Assembly: GCA_002104985.1 (NCBI GenBank)
Contig: MCGO01000023.1
Span: 434,001-498,000 of the forward strand
Length of the DNA stretch: 64,000 bases
Reading direction: 5' to 3'
Origin: Rhizoclosmatium globosum
Taxonomy: Eukaryota > Chytridiomycota > Chytridiomycetes > Chytridiales > Chytriomycetaceae
Below the pieces are notes generated by a model. It made no database searches. It was not told the origin of the DNA and saw only the letters and a program-made list of their open reading frames with translations. Positions 55,638 through 64,000 of this stretch are shown here, one piece after another. A program made the translations under genes and the position numbers. The first letter of the stretch is position 1, and every line of letters starts with the position of its first letter.

Positions 55638-58528
55638 ATGGATCCAATACAACAAAGTAGGCTTCTTAATGACGTTCGCGAGGCTATTGGGAGCATCATC
55701 AAGTTCAAAGACAGCCAGATTGCTGTCTTGAAAAGGATAGAGGCTCAACTTTCAAAACAAGGTACGTGACAATCCTACTCCGTTTGACTGTTTGATGATA
55801 GCTTAATATTTGAGGCATAACAGACTCAATAGAAAGTAAGATCAACCTGAAAAAGAGTGTTTCTCAGGGTATACGTTGGACTCCAGATGATTGTAGGATT
55901 AAGTGACATTCAACCTAAGTTTATTCAAGAAAAATGTACAGATACAACAGATATCGCCGCAAATGTAACAGCACCACAATCGATGTTTGCAGGACCAAAG
56001 AATCGATTTGCAAACACTTCTTCGAACAATCCCCGTCGCGTTTTCCCTCCTTCAGAATCAGTAAATCTCAAAGTACATTTCGCAGCCCTGGACAGAGTCC
56101 TGTGACTTCAAGAGCCCGATCCCAAAAGCCAATTAAGCGATCTCTAAGTCAACAATTGTCACTTCTGTCAAGAACAAGCCTTAAATTATTCAATGATGTA
56201 GATGTTGTACAGCCTCTTCATGAAGGAGGTTTCGCTCAACACTTCATCAGTCAATCTCCAAGCCATGAACCAAATATATTCTTCAACAACGCAGAAACGT
56301 CGCATTCAAGCACCAATTCGCTCGATATTGTCATAGAAGGTTCAGTCACGTCTTTGGAAGGAAACGTGTCAGGCACTTCGTCACTGTCAAAAAGCTCAAT
56401 ACACGGAACTCCAATCCAGAGAAAAATAATGACCATTCACAAATTTCAATAAGCAACCATGATAATACTTCACCAATCTTATTCATTATGGATGCTTCGG
56501 ATACTTCATCCACATCCTTGCAACCTGATGTTACCTTGGAGTTCTTTTCAAGCACACCAAAATCTCTACTGAATCGAAATTTGGATGTGACTGACAGCAA
56601 GGATTTCTCTACAACGTCGAACCAATTATTACAGCCGGGAGAGGGGCGGTCACAGAATGGCAATTCATTACGTCGAGGTCGTTCTGGAAGCATTTTTCAT
56701 GAGAGGCGAGAGGCTTTAAAGGTATTAAGGCGTTCAAGTACCGAAAGTCTGAAACAAGTTCCTCACCAACTGAACACAACGGAAAAGAATCAGATAATTT
56801 TCAAAGGGATCCAAAGCCAGTAAAAGTGTATCTGGGAAATTACAACCTGACCAAGAACCCATGGGAATTTCTAAATCCAAAACTGTACGCTCAACAAAAC
56901 CGAACGAAAAGAACTCATTTCTATCAGACGCCGTTCTTCTGATCTTCCTTCTGCCTGCATTTGACAGCAAAGGCAGAATTGTTGATTTATTCCATTTTGA
57001 GAAAGCCGAAATCGATAACGTGAGGTTTTCAAGGAATGGGCTTCATCCAAGATCTGTGTTTAATACTGTATGGGATTTGCTTGTCATTACCATGTTTTTG
57101 GTATTTACTTGGCTGATACCGTTTTTCATATCGTTCTATGACGCGCCTGTCAATCAGTTTCCTCTATTCTCTATTGTGATGACAGTGTTATTTGCTTTGG
57201 AATCCATTACGTCAGTCCTCACGCCACAGCCTAAGGCCACCAATGTTCTATATAGTTTCCGCGAATATGAGTCGCTTCGGCCAACGCTCAGCGCATGGAT
57301 TCAAGAATGGATGGGAGTTCCGATAATATTTGAAATATTGACAGTTGTACCATTTGAAGTCATATTTGTTCGCTGGGAATACAGCCCACTTCTCTGGCTC
57401 ATACGACTTGCTCGACTTGCTATTAGAATTCCAAAGCTAAGTTCTCAATGCGGCATTTTGATTCGATGGAAATTCCAAATTGATGAATTGTGTGGTTTTG
57501 GGATATCCAAGATTACTCCCATTGCAATTGGAATGATTTACTTTTTGCATATCAATGCATGCACGATTAATTATTTTGCGAAAGCGACCGGGTATGTTGG
57601 TTGGAAAGACCTTTGGTTGGGTTTTGATGAGGACGATGTTTTCGGGCTTTACGCGTACACTTTATACAAAGCTGTGGGAAGCATGTTTCCGGCGGCTTTT
57701 GAGTAAGTTTTACATAGTTGGCAGTAAGCGTTAATACTCTTCACTAGCCCTCAAACAGCTGAAGAACAGTTCATCTCATCTGCATACTGTGTCGTAGCTG
57801 CTGTGATTTATGCAGCATTTCTTGGTGCTATTTCGTCTGCTACTATGACCATCAATCCATCAGGCCGTTTATTCACACAGAAGATGGAGCAACTTGTGGA
57901 TTACGTAAAATGGAAAAACTTGAGCGTTGAGACGGAACAGAAACTATTTACCTATTACGAAACAAAATATCGCGGCAAGTTTTTGAGGAAGAGAGTCTCT
58001 TGAGTGAAATGAACGAGTCATTGCGAGCGGTGAGGACATCTTGGTTTAAAGTTAATCACTGAATGAAAAGACAGGAAATCTCGCTACAGAACACGCGAAT
58101 GTTACTCGAACGTGTACCATTCCTCCGTCGAGATGTGGGAGACGGACGCGATGAAATCTTCTTGGACGACTTGCCATGGCACTTCGCCTCATATTATGTG
58201 TCTGGGGACTATATCACAAAGCAAGGGGATTCTGGACATGACATGTTCTTTATACTTTCAGGAAAAGTGGATGTCTTTGTGGAGACCGAAGAGTGGTCTC
58301 GCTGTATGATGGAGCTTACATTGGGGAGTGGCTTTGATTACCAAAGTCCTCCGAACAGCAACCGTTCAAGCCGTTGTTCCATCGGTTATGTACAGATTGA
58401 CGTATATGGACTTTCATGAAATATTAGATGAGTTTGCGGACATGAAAACACGGATAGACGAGTTAGCAAAGGAAATGGAGAATCGCTTACAGGTTACGGC
58501 CAAGGATCCAAAGAAAGAACCTCAATAA
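55638..58528 (+). CDS. HCN/CNG-type cyclic-nucleotide-gated channel, copy A (frame interrupted)
   Basis: Seen: N-terminal exon MDPIQQSRLLNDVREAIGSI (coiled), a long disordered region with NVTAPQSMFAGPKNRFANTS, then the channel core from 56861. S1-S5 follow FDSKGRIVDLFHFEKAEIDN, with S4 WLIRLARLAIRIPKL. The pore reads LYKAVGSMFPAAFD across the intron 57703-57747, where HCN channels have CIGYG. S6 and C-linker (GRLFTQKMEQLVDYVKWKNL) come next. The cyclic-nucleotide-binding domain starts VSGDYITKQGDSGHDMFFIL and breaks near 58275 and 58328, where one base each is missing relative to copy B. Also broken at 55910 and 56450. The gene starts 66 bp after the IQ gene, and duplicates lie at 59024 and 63587. 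Confidence 0.75.
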
Positions 58529-58718
58529 ATTACGCTTTGAAAATGTGCGTTTATGTATTTGGGTTGGTTAAAGTTGAGGAATTGGACAAAATGAAAGCGT
58601 GAAGATTGGGCTGTTTGAAAAGCAACTTTTCATCATTTTGAAAGAGTCGACGAGGAGAGTAGAGTAGAACGCGCCATCTTTTTCGTTAAACTCCTGTTCA
58701 AAACAAGTTTCCTGCATT

Positions 58719-58954
58719 CTTCACCACGACAAAAGTCCAAGACTGAACGTAAAAGTATTTCAAGCGCCTCTAATCCGCGCATAGTTTTGAAGAAACTTTC
58801 AAAAACTCAAGTAAAGAGAAGAAAACGTTGCTCCTTGTGAAAATCGTGTTTCGAAGACGATATCGGAACTTTATGGACGTACAACTTTACAAAGTATAAT
58901 TCGTATGGTGAAAAGAAATGGTGAGGAACTTAATTTGATAAAGTCAAGGGATAG
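58719..58954 (+). pseudogene. Truncated remnant of the 3' end of the IQ-protein gene
   Basis: Seen: aligns with 55326-55572 (shared words such as gaacgtaaaagtat, aagaaacttt and acaaagtataat) and continues into the same 3' flank and the same start region of the channel gene (ATGGATCC.ATACAACAAAG). It has several indels, no start codon and no upstream exons. It marks the unequal-exchange junction that created the second channel gene. Confidence 0.85.
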
Positions 58955-59023
58955 TTATTCAATTAATTTCATCACAGCAATCCTTTGCAAATCTCTCACC
59001 TAACAAGTCAAGTGCGAAAACTC

Positions 59024-62010
59024 ATGGATCCGATACAACAAAGTAAGCTTCTTAATGACGTTCGAGAGGCTATTGGGAGCATCATCAAGTTCAAAGACAG
59101 CCAGGTTGCCGTCTTGAAAAGGATAGAGGCTCAACTTTCAAAAAAAGGGAAGTAACAAGCCTACTCCATTGATTATGTGGCGATATTTTAATATTGATTG
59201 TATCATAGACTCAACCGGTAGCAAGCTGAATCTGAGAAAGAGTGTTCTATCGGATACAGCTCAGGGGATACGGCTAACCCCAGACGATTGTAAGCTTCAA
59301 TTGACACGAAAGCAAATTTTTAATTTAAGAACGCGCATAGATACAATTGATATGGCCGCAAATGTAACAGCGCCACAATCAATGTTTGCGGGACCAAAGA
59401 ATCGATTTGCTAATACTTCATCCAGTAATCCTCGTCGCATTTTCCCTCCTTCAGACTCAAATAAATCGCAAAGTACAAATCGCAGCCCTGGGCATAGTCC
59501 TGCAACGTCAAGAGACCGACCCAAGAAAATAATCAAGCGATCTGCAAGCCAACAATCTTCACTTACGTCCAAAACAAGCTCGGAATCATTCCAAAATATG
59601 GACTTTATTCAGCCTCTTGACGAAGTGGTTCCTATGAAGGAAGCTTCTATCAATCGCCAACACAGAAATCAAATACATTATTTGGCGATGCAGATAGGTG
59701 TAAACGAAGTTTTAATCCCCTTGAAATTGTCATAACAACTTCAGTTGAATCGTCACGTCATTGGAGGGAAACGTGTCGGGTACTATTTCCAGACTGAAGA
59801 AAGCTCAGGATACAGTAGCCCAGTACAAGCCAAAAAGATCGATCTATCTCAACTATCTGTGCTTAACAATGATATTACATCGCCAATGCTACTCTTTAAG
59901 GATGTGTCCGACAAATCGTCCGCATCTTTGCAGCCAGACACTCCAATAGAGATTCTTTCAAGTACTCCAAATCTCTTCTAGATGGAAACTTTGATATGCA
60001 CGATCAAGTTTCTATTCGCAGTGATAGAAAGGATATTTCCAGAATCTCAAAACAGTTGTTTAAGCAACCACATCTGGGAGAAGTCGTTCGCGCAATACCA
60101 GTATGTCTAGCTTAAATCGGTCAGGGAGTCTTTTTAATGAAAGACGGGAAGCTTTAAAGACACTGAGACATCCAAATGCTATAAGCCCACAACATACTCC
60201 TCGACGACCTGTGCATGAGTCTCACGCAGATTGCTCGAAACCCTTGAATAGAGATACAAAAGCGACTATGCGTACGTCTGGCGAGGATATTCTCAAGAAA
60301 CTACAACCTGATCAAGAAGCCGTGGTGGTTTCTGAGATAAAAACGTTGAATTCAACGACACCGAATGAAAAAGAGTCCTTCGTATCAGACACTATTCTCC
60401 TGACGTTTCTTTTGCCTGTGTTTGACAGCAAAGGACGGATTGTCGATCTATTCCATTTTGAGAAGGCAGAAATTGATAACCTGAGCTTTTCAAGGAATGG
60501 CCTTCATCCAAGGTCTTTGTTCAATACCGTATGGGATTTGGTTGTCATTGTTATGTTTTTGATATTTACATGGCTGATACCGTTTTTCATATCGTTCTAC
60601 GACGCACCTGTTGAACAGTTTCCCCTCTTCTCAATTGTAATGACAGTGACCTTTGCATTGGAATCGATTACTTCAGTACTCACACCACAGCCTAAGGCAG
60701 CAAATGTCCTTTATAGTTTCCGTGAATATGAGTCGCTTCGACCGACACTGAACGCGTGGATCCAAGAATGGATAGGCATGCCAATGATATTTGAAGTTTG
60801 ACGATTATACCATTCGAGGTCTTATTTGTTCGCTGGGAATACAGTCATCTTCTCTTACTCATACGTCTCGCTCGCCTCATTGACAGAGCTCCAAAATTAA
60901 GTTCTCAATGTGCTCTCTTGATTCGATGGAGATTCCAGATTGATGAGCTGTGTGGTTTTGGAATATCTAAGATTGCTCCGATTGCAATTGGAATGATTTA
61001 CTTTTGCATATTAACGCATGTACAATCAACTATTTTGGGAAATCAACGGGTTACGTTGGTTGGAAGGACCTTTGGCTGGGTTTTGATGAAGGGATGTGTT
61101 TGGACTGTATGCTTATACATTATACAAAGCTGTGGGAAGTATGTTTCCGGCGGCTTTTGAGTAAGTTTTGCATCGCTCAATATCGTTAATGTGAATTTCT
61201 TTGAATAGCCCTCAAACAGCCGAAGAACAGTTTATCTCTTCAGCATACTGTGTCGTAGCTGCTGTGATATATGCAGCATTTCTTGGTGCTATTTCCTCTG
61301 CTACTATGACCATCAATCCATCGGGCCGTTTGTTCACACAGAAGATGGAGCAACTTGTGGATTACGTCAAATGGAAAAACCTGAGCGTTGAGACGGAACA
61401 GAAACTCTTTACTTATTACGAAACGAAATATCGGGAAAGTTCTTTGAGGAAGAGAGTCTTTTGAGTGAAATGAACGAGTCATTGCGAGCTGTGAGCACAT
61501 TTTGGTTTTGAAGTTATTCACTGAATGAAACAACAGGAAATCTCACTACAAAATACGCGAATGTTACTCGAACGTGTACCATTTCTTCGTCGAGATGTGG
61601 GAGACGGACGCGATGAAATCTTTATTGGACGACTTGCTATGGCACTTCGTCCTCAGTATTATGTGTCTGGGGACTATATAACAAAGCAAGGGGATTCTGG
61701 ACATGACATGTTCTTTATACTTTCAGGAAAAGTGGATGTATTTGTTGGAGACCGAAAAGTGGTCTCGCTGTACGATGGAGCTTACATTGGGGAAGTGGCT
61801 TTGATTACCAAAGTCCTCCGAACAGCAACCGTTCAAGCCGTTGCTCCATCAGTTTTGTACAGATTAACATACACGGACTTTCATGAAATATTAGATGAGT
61901 TTGCGGATATGAAAACACGGATAGAAGAGTTAGCGAAAGAAATGGAGAATCGTCTACAGGTTACGCCAAGGATCCAAAGAAAGAACCTCAATAAATTACG
62001 CTTTAAATAA
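59024..62010 (+). CDS. HCN/CNG-type cyclic-nucleotide-gated channel, copy B
   Basis: Seen: the same order as copy A. N-terminal DVREAIGSIIKFKDSQVAVL, a disordered region with ANVTAPQSMFAGPKNRFANT, then core from about 60103 with FDSKGRIVDLFHFEKAEIDN and LFVRWEYSHLLLLIRLARLI (S4). Pore LYKAVGSMFPAAFD, C-linker, and an intact cyclic-nucleotide-binding domain (61525-62010) with GAYIGEVALITKVLRTATVQ, containing the Glu and Arg that contact the nucleotide phosphate and ribose. Short helical tail. Slips near 59160, 59735, 60797, 61005 (T run one shorter than in copy A) and 61095 interrupt the frame. Inference: a cAMP/cGMP-responsive cation channel, selectivity uncertain because the GYG filter is absent. 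Confidence 0.78.
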
Positions 62011-62067
62011 CAGGAATGTACGTTTATACATTTATTGTCATTCTTTTTTGTTTTTTACCGTTCCAAA

Positions 62068-63511
62068 ATGACGAAACGCAAGTTTGGAAACGTCCTCACA
62101 ATCGAAAGTGAGAGTGAATCTGAAGGCGAAGAGTCGCTTGCAATCCGAAATGCTTTAAAGAAAGCGAAAGTCGAAGTCCCATCAAAGCCAAAAGCTGCAA
62201 AGGCAAAAGAAGCCCCAAAACCAAAAGTTGCGAAAACTGACAAGAAAGCTGACAAACCAAACAAGGCAAAGAAACCAGTGCAAAACAAGAAGAAAGAAAA
62301 CGAGGAAGATGACGATGATCGCGTGCGAAGGAGGATGCAAATGGCGGATTTCGCTGATGAAGATGATGTCGAGGACTTTGATGAAGGGAACGATCCTTTT
62401 GATGGTTTCGAGGACGGGTTTGGGGACGATGATTTAAATGCTGGTCGGTTTGACGATGGTGAGGGTGATGCGGACGAGGATGGTTACGATGAGGAGCAAG
62501 ACGATGAGGTGGAACAAATCAGGCGGGAAGATCAGCGGAAGGAGAAACTGGTGAGCTTTGATACTTGAAGCAATCGCTGTATTTATGTTGGCTCGTGTAG
62601 AAATCCCTGCAAAAGGAACTTGCTGAGGTTCCATTTGGCCAGTTACTGGATGTTCAGGAAAAGATGGGGACCAAAGCTTTCAAGCAAATGCGCAAGGGGA
62701 TGTCAATTCAAAGGAACGATGAGGAAGATCCAAACGTTATTTACGGGAGTGATTCAGAAGATAGCGGCCCGGAATCAGGATCTACTCTCAAAGGAGGACG
62801 AGAAGCAAGAGAGAAGAAGGAAATCAAGAAGCGTACGAGTAAACACGCGTGAGTGTATATGCGTTTATATCGGTAGAACTTATTTGATTCGTCATATAGA
62901 CCTGCTGAAATGACTTCAAAGAGACCCGTTCCTCGTTACCGTCAAGTGGTTGAACTTCCGAAGAAGGAAGAGCATCGAGATCCTCGATTCAACAAATTCA
63001 GTGGAAAGTTCAATGAGGGCTTGTTCAAGAGGAGTTATGGTTTCTTGGAGGATTACGAAAAGAACGAAATCGAAGAGCTGCGAAAGAAGGTGGTCAAGAC
63101 GAAAGATGCTTCTGAAAAAGAAGAGCTGGAGCGTGATTTGCAGCGCAGGGTAACGCTTTCACCACATTCCATTGACTGCTCCGCCATTGACATTTTTGTC
63201 CATCACAGGTGTCCAAGCAGATTCAAAAACAAAAGAAGAAAAGCAGAAGAATATTCAAAGACAGTGGAAGAAGTCCGAAATGGAAGCTGTCAAGCAAGGA
63301 AAGAAGGCATTCTACCTCAAGAAAAGTAATCATTTGGTCTTTGTACGCTAAGTTTACTAACTGTAATTTCATAGGCGATAAAGAAAAGCTGGCCTTGTAC
63401 GAACAATACAAAAAGTTGGGAGAGGGCAAAGGGGTCGACAAGTTCTTGGAGAAGCGCAGGAAAAAGAATTCCGCGAGCGAAAAGAGATTCCTCCCCAATG
63501 CTCGCCGTTAA
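62068..63511 (+). CDS. RRP36: rRNA-processing protein RRP36
   Basis: Needed for early cleavages of the 18S rRNA precursor in the 90S pre-ribosome (nucleolus). Seen: five exons (introns 62551-62600, 62849-62899, 63150-63208 and 63326-63374). An acidic/Lys-rich N-terminus, then the family core: KRPVPRYRQVVELPKKE, RDPRFNKFSGKFNEGLFKRS, YGFLEDYEKNEIEELRKKV, EAVKQGKKAFYLKKSDKEKL, and FLEKRRKKNSASEKRFLPN near the C-terminus. One A-run slip near 63235 puts QIQKQKKK and KQGKKAFYLKK in different frames. Start at the first ATG (MTKRKFGNVL). It separates channel copies B and C. Confidence 0.9.
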
Positions 63512-63586
63512 TAAATATATGATTGTTTTCATCATCAAAGATTTACGATTCAACTCTCCTCAGCTCCTGTTGATCTCTAAACCTCG

Positions 63587-64000
63587 ATGCATCCTACCCT
63601 TCTATCAGAAGTACAAGATGCACTTAGCATGATAGGCAAAGTCTCAGTATGTCTTCGTCATGTAGAGGCTCGTCTGAAAGCAGGTTTGTAATCTTTGTCA
63701 ATCAGATAGTGGCTAACCTCGATTCCAATCAGAAACCGTAGAATATTCACCGCGACCCATTGAAACAGATGGAAATCAGTTTAATAATCAGTTTAATAAT
63801 GCGACCATGAGGGCTTCCACAAACCACCTAGGAATACGATGGACTGCTGATGATTACACTACACCAATCAATGCCAATATATCCTCACCCCAGTCTCTAT
63901 TTGCAATAGCAAATAAGCGGAATAATACTATTTCAGGATCAAGGCTAGCCATGTCTGTGAATTTGAGCAGAAACACATCTCGTTATGCTATAAATCACAA
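63587..64000 (+). CDS. Third HCN/CNG-like channel, 5' part (cut by window end)
   Basis: Seen: ATG 63587 starts MHPTLLSEVQDALSMIGKVS, matching the coiled N-terminus of copies A and B (SEVQDALS vs NDVREAIG; LRHVEARLK vs LKRIEAQLS). After an intron (from about 63684) come GIRWTADDYT and NISSPQSLFAIANKRNN, counterparts of GIRWTPDD and NVTAPQSMFAGPKNRFAN. The channel core lies beyond 64000. More divergent than A is from B, so it is probably an older duplicate. Confidence 0.7.

Overview
The window is nuclear DNA of a fungus that is probably zoosporic (chytrid-like). This is inferred from gene content. Genes carry many short GT..AG introns (about 43-190 bp), and both strands are used densely. Typically fungal genes (Zn2Cys6 transcription factors, fungal-type glycogen synthase, MRC1) sit beside families that are rare or absent in Dikarya: class A-like GPCRs, FAM72, HCN/CNG-type channels, MscL-like channels and LRR-7TM receptors. 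No species can be named from sequence alone.

Layout. 0-5 kb: two tandem genes encoding leucine-rich-repeat ectodomains fused to seven transmembrane helices. 5.4-10.2 kb: tRNA-Phe and an MRC1/claspin-like replication checkpoint gene. 10.4-18.5 kb: three class A-like GPCR genes, interleaved with an ABC1 kinase/beta-lactamase fusion and a GH5_7-like glycosidase whose catalytic domain is interrupted by a membrane hairpin. 18.7-23.6 kb: tRNA-Thr/Ser/Pro genes, a GT8-type glycosyltransferase and an orphan 7TM protein. 23.7-26.5 kb: a PIF/Harbinger transposon with terminal inverted repeats, a TTA target duplication and a transposase with a mutated catalytic site. 26.6-29.7 and 35.3-38.5 kb: two copies of a Zn2Cys6 transcription factor paired with an unknown protein (called X here). 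Between them lie a SNAP-25/Sec9 SNARE, FAM72 and a Myb protein. 38.8-40.9 kb: a fourth GPCR and another tRNA-Thr/Ser/Pro trio. 41.3-47.7 kb: a mitochondrial-type coiled-coil protein, an RGS protein and two tandem MscL-like channels. 48.0-50.9 kb: glycogen synthase. 51.0-64 kb: a large disordered IQ-like protein, then HCN/CNG-like channels in tandem (two complete, a third cut by the window end) with RRP36 between the second and third.

Two themes dominate. First, sensory and membrane signalling: LRR-7TM receptors, GPCRs, an RGS regulator, cyclic-nucleotide-binding channels and mechanosensitive channels share 64 kb, although no operon-like logic links them. Second, recent local duplication: tandem receptors, channels and MscL genes, a tRNA trio copied in both orientations, a duplicated TF-X pair, and a truncated gene remnant that marks a tandem-duplication breakpoint.

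Reading frames are broken by frequent one-base deletions, often in short homopolymers, even in conserved genes such as glycogen synthase, RRP36 and MRC1. This looks more like consensus error in a draft long-read assembly than genuine decay. Coding features below are therefore given as gene spans, and 'frameshift' does not by itself mean pseudogene.
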